64,000 nucleotides of DNA, from NCBI GenBank assembly GCA_025991245.1, contig BQMJ01000037.1:22501-86500 (forward strand), given 5' to 3'. Of the stretch, positions 1 through 10,726 are shown in pieces. This DNA is from Galdieria partita. Lineage: Eukaryota; Rhodophyta; Bangiophyceae; Galdieriales; Galdieriaceae. Each line of letters opens with the position of its first letter. Position 1 is the first letter of the stretch. The notes below the pieces were generated by a model. The model saw only the letters and a list, made by a program, of their open reading frames with translations, did no database searches and was not told the origin of the DNA. Made by a program: the position numbers and the translations under genes.

Positions 1-622
1 TATACCCAAGTCAAACGAGCGATTTGCACGTCAGCATCGTAAACGGACCTCCACCAGAGTTTCCTCTGGCTTCATCCTACTCAGGCATAGTTCACCATCT
101 TTCGGGTCCCAACATAACAACTACTTTGCCTTTCAATAAATATTGAAAGGAAGCGAGTTGCATTCGTTTTCATAAAATAAAAACAAAATCACTCTACAAA
201 AAAAATTTTTTTTATCGCTTGCACTGCGTAGATTCAAAGATACTTCTTCTTCTACTCGCTGTCATGTTAGACTCCTTGGTCCGTGTTTCAAGACGGGTCG
301 AAATCTACCATAAGGATCCATGTTCTCTTAAAAACCCTTGCGGGGATATAAAACATAGTCTAGTAAATAGAGTCACAATTCACAGACTCTACATTCTTCT
401 CAATGGAAAAATATAGGCAACTTGAATCAGACCTTTCATTCACTATACACCATGTACATGGACCATCCAAATGGAAATACCAACATTCATTTCTCTTTCT
501 TTTGGTCGAGAAATCAACTAGGATTTCCTTGGATTGCTTTTTCAATGAAAATAATGGTAGATTGCGCTTCCCTCTCAACGGTTTCAAGTACTATTGCACT
601 CTCTTTTCAAAGTTCTTTTCAT

Positions 623-654
<32 letters not shown>

Positions 655-1010
655 TCTCTTTCATATTTAGCCTTGGATGATTTATAACACCCAATCCAAT
701 TAAGGCTGTACTACCAAACAACCCGACTCTAACAAATTCTAGTATCGTAACGCATAAATTACAAAGAAAAAGATAAACGGGATTCTCACCCTCCATGATA
801 TTCCATTCCAGGAAATTTGCTTTTTCTTTTATGCAAATACTAGAAGCGTATTTCACTATACATCTCCTTTACAATTGAATTGGTAAAGGATTCTCATATT
901 GGGCTCTTCCCACTTCGCTCGCCGCTACTAGGGGAATTCCAGTTGGTTTCTTTTCCTCCGCTTAATGATATGCTTAAGTTCAGCGGGTAGCCTCATCTGA
1001 TTGGAGGTCT
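1..1010 (-). rRNA. 28S (LSU) rRNA, 5' part, truncated by window edge
   Basis: The reverse complement reads as the conserved 5' end of nuclear large-subunit rRNA. The universal ITS4 primer region (cctccgcttaatgatatgc) lies at about 955-975, with one base different from the usual primer. It is followed by the conserved block in which the 28S 5' end pairs with 5.8S (about 980-1009). More conserved LSU sequence appears at 1-120. The gene reads right to left and leaves the window at base 1, so only about 1 kb of it, including the D1-D2 region, is present. Open frames on either strand here are chance. The exact 5' end is good to a few bases. Confidence 0.95.
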
Positions 1011-1526
1011 CTTAATAAAGTCATTGTTGTTTATTGATACTAGATGATATCAATGAATCCAAAAAAAAGGAAGAAATCTAGTTTTTTTGGAGAAAAACTT
1101 GAAAAATGGATACAATGATTGACAATGTGGATTGGAAATAATCCATCATAATTGTATACATGCATACCGATTCAAATTTTCCTTTCAAAAAAAACTAGTA
1201 TTGCTTTTCTTTCAATCACAAGTGCACGACTCATAACATGTATTATTCAATACTTGTCTTGAGCCAATGCAATGTGATTCAAAAAAAACACGATTCATAG
1301 AATCATCCAGTATTTTCATTTCATTTCTTTCTTTCTTGTTGAAAAACTCGATAAATTCTCATAAAATACTCGAGAAAAAGAAAAATCAATCACACAATTG
1401 CCATCTCCACAATAGAGAAATTTCAATCATGTTGTCCATGATTTCTCCTTTCCTACAAGTATCCTATAATATATTCTATCAAGTAGTTTCCATTCCATTT
1501 TTTTCAAATAAAATGATTTTGGTTCA
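1011..1526 (-). other. ITS2 (internal transcribed spacer 2)
   Basis: This stretch of about 515 bp between 5.8S and 28S is AT-rich, with many poly-A/T tracts and no conserved coding sequence. Its position in the rDNA order 18S-ITS1-5.8S-ITS2-28S defines it. The length is larger than in many algae but plausible for cyanidiophytes. Confidence 0.85.
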
Positions 1527-1690
1527 AGACACTCCAACAGATGTGCTTCCAAGAAAATAAATTCACTTGAAAGCGCAACTTGCGTTCAAAGATTCAATGA
1601 TTCACGAAAACTTGCAGTTCACACTACATTTCGCTTTTTGCCGCGTTCTTCATCGTAAAGAGAACCGAGATATCCACCGTTGAGAGCTTT
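1527..1690 (-). rRNA. 5.8S rRNA
   Basis: The reverse complement contains the hallmark 5.8S blocks: 'caacggtggatatctcggtt' near 1664-1683, 'gatgaagaacgc' near 1647, and 'gaatcattgaatctttgaac' region near 1590-1610. The 3' end is placed at the conserved 'gttggagtgtc' near 1528. The size of about 164 nt is normal. Ends are estimated from conservation and could shift by a few bases. Confidence 0.93.
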
Positions 1691-2089
1691 CGATTTTATT
1701 AATGATTTGTGATTTATTTTCAGTTTTGTTTTACTTGCAAAATGGGGACAAAAAATAGAGAAAATATATATATCCAACGGATATATAAAAATTCTATGAT
1801 TCTTTCAAAGAAGAAATAAAAAGAAAAAGAAAATGATTTATTTCTCTCTCTCTTTTCTTTCTCCTTTCTTCAATGCACAGGGTGTTTATATATATATAGA
1901 GGTATAATGTGAATACAAAAATAAAAATAATCAAGAAATACAACAAATTCCAAAAGAACAACAAAAAAAGAAAGAAAAATAAAAAATACTATTTCTATCC
2001 TCTCCCTTTTCTGTCCCTTTGAAAATCCAACTTGTACCCTTGATCACTCTTTTCACTCTTGCATCCTACATCTACCTTCTCATACTGTG
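1691..2089 (-). other. ITS1 (internal transcribed spacer 1)
   Basis: About 400 bp between 5.8S and 18S. It is very AT-rich, with short (AT)n runs at about 1768-1782 and 1887-1900 and poly-A tracts. It is defined by position between the two rRNA genes; no gene is seen in it. Confidence 0.85.
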
Positions 2090-2148
<59 letters not shown>

Positions 2149-2226
2149 CAATAAGGTTCAACGTACTTCCCATAATATCCATTTTCAAAAAAATAAATAT
2201 CACAGTCCGTACGCTTCACCGGATCG

Positions 2227-2274
<48 letters not shown>

Positions 2275-2722
2275 TTCAACGCAAGTTGATGACTCGCGTT
2301 TACAAGGAATTCCTCGTTCATAAATACAGTTACAGTATTCAATCCCAAGCACGATGCAAGTTAAAAGATTACCTAGATTCCTTTCAGAATAGGTTATTGT
2401 TCACTCTTTGACTGCATCAGTGTAGCCCGCGTGCAGCCCAGGACATCAAAGGGCATCACAGACCTGTTATTGCCTAAAGCTTCCATCCGTGAAAAACGAA
2501 TAGTACCTCTAAGAAGTAGACAATATTTCATCAAAAAAAATATGGCTACTAGTTAGCAGGAAAAGGTCTCGTTCGTTAACGGAATTAACCAGACAAATCA
2601 CTCCACCAACTAAGAACGGCCATGCACCACCACCCATTCAATCATGAAAGAGCTATCAATCTGTCAATCATAAAAATGTCCGGACCTGGTAAGTTGCCCC
2701 GTGTTGAGTCAAATTAAGCCGC

Positions 2723-2770
<48 letters not shown>

Positions 2771-3922
2771 ACTTGCGACCATACTCCCCCCAGAACCCAA
2801 AATCTTTGGTTTCCCGGAAAAAAAGGATGTACGATTCTATTTCAGTACACCATCTTTTAGATGGCAACGTTTATGGTTAAGACTACGACGGTATCTAATC
2901 GTCTTCGATCCCCTAACTTTCGTCCTTGATCAATGGGTATATCCTTGCCAAACGCTTTCGCATCCGTTCGTCTTCCAAAAATCCAAGAATTTCACCTCTG
3001 ACTATGGAATACAAATGGCCCCAACTACCCCTATTGACTTGAAAAGATTCAATACTCTCCTACTCAAGTATCAAATCTTATATTAGGCTATTATACCATG
3101 CTACGCTATCCTCTCAATGGAGACGCTTGAAACACTCTAATTTTTTCACAGTAAATAAAAATAAAAATAATAAACAATCAATCAAGATCATTATCATTCT
3201 CATTTCAATATGAGAATAGCAGTATCATCTTTTTCAAAAAAAAAAAGAAAATCACTGCTATCACTCACATTTCCGACTACGGGCGTTTTAACTGCAACAA
3301 CGTTCGTGTACGCTATTGGAGCTGGAATTACCGCGGCTGCTGGCACCAGACTTGCCCTCCAATCGTTACTCCTTTCAACTTTTAAATCAAAGTCATGCCA
3401 ATAAGATAACATTATAATGCTATCTATCGGTATTTCTTGTCGCTACCTCCCTGTGTCAGGATTGGGTAATTTGCGCGCCTGCTGCCATCCTTGGATGTGG
3501 TAGCCATCTCTCAGGCTCCCTCTCCGGAATCGAACCCTAATTCCCCGTTACCCGTCAACACCACGGTAGGCCTCGATCCTACCGTCAAAAGTTGATAGGG
3601 CAGAAATTCAAACAATGCGTCAATAGTTCAATTACTATCAATCCACAAAATTATCATGATTCAACTGTTAAACATTTTAAAGTAAAATGTTCAAGTAGGA
3701 TCACTAATAAGTGCATGTCCAGAAAAGTTTAAAACTTTCTTGAACTACGGCATGTATTAGCTCTAGCATTACTAGGGTTATCCATATAACTCGGAAACAT
3801 TGTGTAGATTATAACTGTTTTAATGAGCCATTCACAGTCTCGCCATCAGTGTGGCTTATACTGGCATTTGCATGGCTTAATCCTTGAGACAAGCATACGC
3901 GACCCGCAGGATCAACGGGGTA
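2090..3922 (-). rRNA. 18S (SSU) rRNA, complete
   Basis: On the minus strand the 3' end shows the universal block ending in 'ggtgaacctgcggaaggatc' (2092-2111). The 5' end shows 'gttgatcctgc' (about 3907-3917), followed by the conserved 'atgcttgtctca' and 'gattaagccatgca' motifs. The decoding-region, 530-loop and V4/V5 landmarks occur in the right order. Length is about 1.83 kb, normal for a eukaryote. The V4 region (about 3140-3260) is expanded with A/T-rich and poly-A sequence. The 5' terminal helix departs from the usual 'ccagtagtcat' and reads 'gggtcgcgt', an unusual sequence. Open frames in this interval are not genes. Confidence 0.97.
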
Positions 3923-5359
3923 TCGTGGTGTTCTCAACAACAAAGAAAATAAACCAAAAAAATGATATTGACATATATGAGAACAATGCAATCAATGCTG
4001 AAAATTGAAATTTCAGTTGATCACTTTGACTCTATGCAAATATCATCTCTACGGTTAATTCCTTTGTTGAATTCTTCCAAAACAAGGAAGAATGGAAATT
4101 TTCTTTCAATTTCTTCTTTCAAAAAAAAAATAAATTTACTATTACATCACGTGTAAAATGTATTGTTTTTTCAATCTATCCATGAAGGTATAGTTAAAAA
4201 CAATACATAAATACACATTCTATATAAACCTTCCTTTGTTTCATTCCTTTGTCGCATTTTGAAAAAGACAATTGTTCCAAATACCATACATTCCTTTCAT
4301 CATGGAATTAATTTAATTGTAAAATCATCCATGAGTTTCGAAATAATATAGTAAGTGGATGTTTTCTCAAAATAGACAAATAATATAGTCCATTCATCAT
4401 CAATGAGCGGCGATGACCATCTTTTCAATCAATGATCATACAAGCCTTGTAAAAGCTCATCAAGATGGAAACTATACTCTAAAAAATCAACAAATACTTT
4501 GCCAAATTGGTAGTTTAATACATCAACTCCTATCTACTATTTTTCTCTTTTCACAAGGATGAAAAAAATCATCATCAGGAAAACAAGAATAAAAAGACAT
4601 AATAAAGAAACAGAAGATGTATCATCTCCTTTTCTCATCTTTTTCCCCTTCTTGTTCACCACCCAATGATCAATCAATCATCCCCCAATCTTTCAATGAA
4701 ATCAATGGCAAAGATAAATTACAGGCAATGAAATCAATTCCCCCCAAAAAAATGGATTTGATGGGAATTCCAAATTCTTTCATCACCTTCATTTATACAT
4801 AAAGCCATTCTTCTTCTGCTTCATGCTACTAGTTGTTCTAGTAGTGAAAAACTTTTCTTTTTTTTCTTGGCTGTCAAGCCCCTCTTTCAAACCAAAAAAT
4901 ACTACTTAAAAACTAAACAAAATACAAAAAAGCGCGGGCTGGTTAGACCAATCAGATGGCGACACGTAGCAAATGAAAACTGGAAAAATGACCTGGACCA
5001 CAAAAATCGATTCCAATGGCTATTCTATTTCCCTCATTATCTCCTTACCCTAAAAAATTTTTCCAAAAAAAACTGTCACCTATCAACTCTCTTAACTATA
5101 AGCTCCTATTTACAGTCAAGCCTTGTGAGAAGAAAAAACTACCTTGACAATAAAACAAGTCAATCTTTCCAACTTGCTTTTCCAAGAGTCGCAAACTCCA
5201 AAACTCAATTCTTACAACTAGTGTCAACTCCAAAGTCTTTCTTCGCAATGGACATACTTCATGTTTTAATATAAACAGGACAAATAATACGAAACAAAAT
5301 AACAAAATCATTCCAACGAGATGGTCTACCAATTTAGAAAAGTGTTACGTTTGAAAAAA

Positions 5360-5394
5360 TAGACAACAAGAACGCCTAGACAACAAGCACGCCT
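5360..5394. repeat. Short tandem repeat, 17-bp unit x2
   Basis: Two adjacent copies of tagacaacaagmacgcc lie head to tail and differ at one base. It is a minor tandem duplication in the rDNA spacer, with no function suggested. Confidence 0.7.
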
Positions 5395-5960
5395 AGTATC
5401 CTCCCCTCTCCATTTCAAGATATAAAACAAACTCCACTACAAAGAAAACAAAAAACTAATAATAACTTAAAATATCTAGAAACACTTGGGTCGGTAAATG
5501 TATCCAACTTTTCCAGTCACGAGTTAACTTGTCTCGTGAAAAAAAGCTACAACATTTCTTCAACAATTGCTTCTTATGTTCTCGTCTCCTAACGAGTTTC
5601 AAGAAATTTCATAGGCTTCCTGTCTTTATCTTGTTATATTCATAAAACAACTATCTCTAGAAACTTTTCAACAAGTAGAAAATCCCAAGCTCTTCTTGGT
5701 TTCTCATTCAAAATGTTTCTGCGCAAGATGATAAACTTGAAATGATTTTCACTAGAGAAGAAAGTGGGGCCAAGTTGCTCTAGTTACTTGGAATACGAAT
5801 ATTTGGGTTTACTTGTCTCACATAACGTTCTGAATTGGACTTGAAAAGATTGACTTGTATATCTTGCATATCAACTAAGTTTGGTTGTTTGTCCAAAAAA
5901 GTTGAAAACGAGAAATCTTGAGAGTTGAAAACACTTTCAACTTGAGAATACTTGTGACAA

Positions 5961-5988
5961 TCTGTCTCTGTCTCTCTCTCTCTCTCTT
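5961..5988. repeat. (TC)n microsatellite in rDNA spacer
   Basis: A run of TC dinucleotides, interrupted by G near its start, followed by TTTGTATATAT. It is simple-sequence DNA typical of an untranscribed spacer. Confidence 0.85.
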
Positions 5989-8700
5989 TGTATATATTTG
6001 TTCGACATTATAGCAAACAAACTGACATAGATACAGTTGTATTGAAGAAATGGAAAACTTTATCGTTCTTCAGCTCTGGTTGAACTTTGTGAGCACAAAT
6101 ATTCTCTTTCCATTGAATACAAATAATATTCCAATCATACTGTGTAAAGAAACAACTATTTAGATGCAACTGTGTTTGGTTAAAGTGAAAAATTCTCTCC
6201 TAGGAGAGAAAACTTAGCAAAAGATGTTTGAAACCTCTTGATCAACAACTCTACACATATTTTCAACTACCTTATGTGCTCTGTTTCCTAGTCAAAACTA
6301 GAATAAGAATACAATTTTTTCCATATAAACCCTTGATTCTCTTGTTCAAACAAACCAGTAAAACTCGAATAGACAAAAAAAAAAAGAAAAGTCTCTGTTC
6401 TCTTCCAAATCACAACAATCAAACTTGTCAGAAAAAGCTTTGTACTTTGTACTCTTGAACTTTTTCCAAACAAGCCCTTATATAAAAATGGGGAAATTCA
6501 AAAGGTTGTCATTCATTTAGAAATAACCAACCCCTTTTTTCTACATTTCAACCAACGAGTTAATACTTTTATTATAAGAATGTACTGTTCTGCAGTCTTC
6601 AAAGTGTGTAAAATACTCTTGTCAGAACTTCAAGTTGAAAGTTTATCCATTTCAATACTTTTTACTTTGACAACTAGATTCAATCTTGTTCTTTCATTCA
6701 ACTCTTCAAAACACAGGAACAGACTGAAAATATTCTCTGCTTCAAAAACATCATAATGTGAAACGAGTTTTTGTTCGCTTTCATCTCTTCGAGTAAACAA
6801 GAAAATATTGAATCGTGATTGAATTTGGATGCAATTCTTTAACAGCTATAGTTGAAAACCAAGCAAAACTATCTCGAATAGTTGGATAGACTGTTGGTCA
6901 CCATTGTCCTTTTTTTGGATGAACCTTCCTTGTTTTCATTATTATGAACGTGTTGTGATATTGGATCATTACAAGGATGTAGATGTTTCAATCAACAACT
7001 ACAAGTGTATCAATTGAGCCAACACCAACAATCAACTGATACATCTCGAAATGTTGAATAAGACCAAGTCGTTACATTGTCTTCTAGTTCACATCTTGTT
7101 GCTAGTGAAAATAGAACATTTGTCTTGAATTACTTGAATCTATGAAAAGACATGGGTCAATCTGCTTTAAAAAGCTTCTTCGTTGCATGTTCAGAAAAGA
7201 AAAAATTGATGGTAAAAAATGAAGACGGCAACGTCTCATCCTTATGATGGTTTGCAACCTTTTACATTATCTGGCCTGTGCAGTGGGTGAAAATCCAAGC
7301 GGTCAGCTTATTATTCAAGGCTTGCTACTGCAGTTATGTAAGTACGAAATCCAGAAGTAAGTACTTGCGTTTTTACAACGAAATACATCTCAGAACTCAA
7401 CTGCCTTGTGAAGTAAGTTCGAGCCATCTTGACTATCACTTTCAATCAATACCGTGTTGTTCTTTGCTTGATCAAGTCGATGGGTTTCAAAAACAACGAT
7501 TTGACCTTCAAGATACTACAGATGATCAGGTCGTGCGATACATAATGATTTCTTTTCAATCAACAGAGAACTATTATACAGTCTAATTTCTTTTTCTTGT
7601 TATGAAGAGAAACAATATTTGATTGGACTGGAAAAGAATTCAAAGAAACAGCTAATAGGCTACTAAACAGCGAACGTTGAATTGCCAGAACCGTCTAATT
7701 CGATTTTCTGAAGACACTGAGAATGTTTCTTATACTGCAGTTAGGCATGGAGCCTGTTATGTATGGAAATACTCTAGGTCGCCATGCTTAGAGACTACTT
7801 TATAGAACATAAAGGTTATATTGACAAAAATTTTGAAAAGTTCGCAAGACACTCTTTCTCTTTCATGATTTCAAAGAAAACAAAGAGCATTTGCCTCCAA
7901 GAATGGCAATATCTGCATCAATGCAACACCACTATCAAGTTGTGCTTTCGTAAACTATCACTTCCAATATTACGTACAAGGTGTTGAAAGAATCTTGTAT
8001 ATATATTAGTACAAGACTTTCTGTTATAGCTGGTAGTGTTGGTGGTAATTTGTGAGCGAACTGAACTCTGGATAATCCCTTTCTCTCGTCTTATGGCGGG
8101 CCTCTAAAGTATATAGCTAAAGTCTTCCCAAAGTGCTATCAGACACTGAAAAATTGCAAAGAAAGAGTAGAATGAGCCATTCTATTTCAAGGCAAATCAG
8201 AATATAGTTTAAAGCTTTTCCACATTTAAGTGCCCAACCTCAAACTGAGGACCCTCGCTCCAGCGCTTAATGGCAGCAGGAGTTTTCTCTTTTGAACAAT
8301 TGCCAGTCTGCAGTTACAGAGTGCGGCTCTGACAACCTCAAAGTTTCATTATTCTTCTTGGTTTACTTACAAAGTTTAGCTAGAAAGTTGAGAGAATGGA
8401 TAGTAACTTAGAAGTACTTGCAGTGACACAAGCAAATGTTTAAGCCTTCTTCACGGTTGACATTTTTCGAGGGAAGTTAAAGAGCAGTTGAAATAATTCA
8501 TTCGGTTGGTGCTCTCTTCCACAGGAGTTGCTTACTTATGTAAAATACCATATCAACATGCTTTTGCAAGTTTTTAGTGTCCAAGAAACAATCCTCAATT
8601 TGAACTAGTTTCTTACAAGTCCTCTTTCAACCTCGTAGTCCATTTCAATCAAAAGAAATATGCTTAATTTGTCAAGCAGAAATTCTAAACTGTGTCAAAC

Positions 8701-8744
8701 AATATTACTTTTCTAAATTTTTTCAAGAATATTACTTTTCTAAA
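8701..8744. repeat. Direct repeat, 17 bp, two copies 27 bp apart
   Basis: The sequence aatattacttttctaaa occurs at 8701-8717 and again at 8728-8744. It lies about 150 bp beyond the 3' end of the allantoinase gene. It is probably a local duplication. Confidence 0.7.
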
Positions 8745-8890
8745 AGCCTGTTTCTAATAACCACTCCTCGAGGTTGTTGGACGATCGTTCCAAGCTTGCC
8801 TCGTTCAGCGTCACTTTTAAAAATTCTAGAACCCCGAAGAAAAGTTTCTTTAACCTACTTTTCATTAGATTTTACAGGTTATTTCGTAGG

Positions 8891-10676
8891 TTACGGTGCA
8901 TTTACCTCTCCAAAATATTGTTTCCCTATGAAAGCTGACTTTTTATGTCTAAAATAGCACGAACTCTCGGTAACGTTGAACAATGACTCTGGATCCCATA
9001 TTACAAAATCGGCTTCCATACCTGAAGCAATGCGACCTTTTCTATCGTCTACGTGGAAAATTTTCGCAGGTGATAAACTAAGCCAGTAGGCGAGCTGCTC
9101 AAACGTTACACCATAAGATCTAAGTGCAGTCCAGACTGCAGGTAGTCTATACTATATGATACATGAACAGACTCGAAAAAAATCGTTCGTAAACACATAC
9201 TTGTAAGCCAGAAATACCTGCATATGCCATTCGAACGTTTCCTTGCTCGAGACACTTTTCTCCTGGAGTAGCTGGAGCATGGTCGCTCGCAATCACGTCG
9301 AATAAATTATCCTGCAGTAAGTAACGTAGTAAACGTTTTCGATTGCCGTTGGGACGAATAGGAGGGACACATTTAAACTCAGGATGGCCATCCGGAATAT
9401 CATCTGCTGCAAATGCTAAATATTGTGTACATGTTTCGGCAAAAATCGGTATGCCTTCTTCCTTTGCTTGTTTTACAAGTTCAGCCGCATCTGCTGATGA
9501 AATATGAACAATATACACTGGACAATCGATCTTACGACTGAGTTCGATCAATGCTTGGACTGCTCTAACCTACATTTTACGTATGTTATAAGAAGTTCAA
9601 AAATGCAGCTTCAATAATACAACCTCGAAAGAGTCCGGACGTGACCGCATAAAAGCCATATAACTCCTGGAAGGACCCTCGTAATTGTTTGGTGAAAAGC
9701 CTGGAGGGGCAATTTCGGCATGTATCATATATCTCATCTCTCCATCAATAGACAAATTTCTTAAAGCAAGCATAACTTGTTCAACTTCGTGAATAGAAAC
9801 TGGGGGAAAATCATATGCCTGAGAGTCGATAGTAAAGCTCTTAAGTGCCATTACACCTGCTCGGAATACCTAAAACAGTTGTCTTCACTGGCTTATTCGA
9901 AAGTAAAGACAAACCTGATCACTCAAAGTTTCAAGGTTCCCAGGAATCATACCCCCAATGAGCCCAACATCTACCCATAGCTGTCTAGAATTGGCAATTC
10001 TACTCTTCTCCAGAATCGATTCATAAGTTGTACAGGCTGGATGACTGTTCAAGGGCATATCAAAAATGAGTGTTGTACCTCCGGCAGCTGCAGAGAGTGT
10101 TGCTGTGTTAAAACCTTCGGAATCGGTTCTATAACAAAAGTAAGAATAATAAAACTGATGCAGAGTATAATTACCCTGGCTCATTGACGTGGACGTGAGG
10201 ATCAATCAATCCAGGCATAACTACAAAACTATCAAATAATAAATAAGGTTAATTTGACTTTAGAATATCCCTACTTTCCAACATCATGGAGACAGCCCCA
10301 ACTAGAATCTTCAACCAACCCGGAAACCACTCTAGAAATCAGACCATTGCGATCCACAAATATTGACGCAGGAAAGGTTCCTCAAGAAGAAACTTAGATC
10401 CAAAGAAGAGAAACAAACACCAGTACCATTTTCAGTAACTACTCTTGTAGAACGTAACACAAAAGGGAAAGAAACGACAGAGAAACTTCTACAAGGGAAA
10501 CTCGAGTATGATGGAGTATTTTTATACATTGTTCTTGAATGTTGCCAAGATATAATGGAAGTTATCAAGATCGCAACCACGACAACTAAAAAAGGCCTAA
10601 AATAAGGTACTGCTCCTGAGGATTGTGATGACGGAACTCCAAGAAAAGGTTGTCGACTCGCAGGAGTCTGTGACAT
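8891..10676 (-). CDS. Allantoinase with N-terminal membrane anchor
   Basis: Allantoinase hydrolyses allantoin to allantoate in purine-nitrogen recovery. Seven exons can be joined in frame: 10676-10421, 10380-10275, 10228-10175, 10128-9916, 9869-9624, 9569-9201 and 9146-8891, giving 499 residues. The cyclic amidohydrolase signatures are present: metal-binding DPHVHVNEPG, the carbamylated-lysine stretch ALKSF, VYIVHISSA and the ASDHAP motif. The C-terminal strand FGEV is in the usual place. The first exon adds a Ser/Pro-rich lead and a hydrophobic segment (about residues 25-45, RPFLVVVVAILITSI), so the enzyme is probably an ER or other endomembrane signal-anchor protein, as reported for plant allantoinases. 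The first intron is only 40 bp. The start ATG is 50 bp from the divergent CDC50 start. Hydantoinase or dihydropyrimidinase is the alternative, but the motif spelling favours allantoinase. Confidence 0.88.
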
Positions 10677-10726
10677 ACCGGAATGCCAAATAATGAAATA
10701 GAACGATTGTGGTTTGGGTGGACAAA
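10677..10726. promoter_or_regulatory. Shared 50-bp divergent promoter gap, allantoinase/CDC50
   Basis: Only 50 bp separate the two start codons on opposite strands. Both promoters must therefore lie in this gap and/or extend into the neighbouring 5' exon. I see no clear TATA box. Confidence 0.5.

Larger units (their letters stand above)
3923..8890. other. rDNA upstream spacer (5' ETS/IGS) and gene-free region
   Basis: This stretch of about 5 kb lies upstream of the 18S 5' end, so its left part should hold the 5' external transcribed spacer and the RNA polymerase I promoter. I cannot locate the promoter by motif. Bases 3923-6900 are AT-rich with many poly-A/T tracts, a (TC)n run and short repeats. 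Bases 6900-8890 look less simple but have no defensible gene. I looked for 5S, U1, U2, U6, U3, SRP and tRNA landmarks and saw none. A short coding-like stretch at about 7244-7360 is described in the findings. Confidence 0.6.

Noticed and set aside
2087-4156. Several 60-110 codon open frames within and just beyond 18S
   Set aside because: They lie over conserved rRNA sequence or its AT-rich expansion and have no protein likeness.
4867-5274. A 135-codon open frame in the rDNA spacer
   Set aside because: The start is not ATG, the product is Lys/Ser/Leu low-complexity, and the region is AT-rich spacer DNA; no family likeness.
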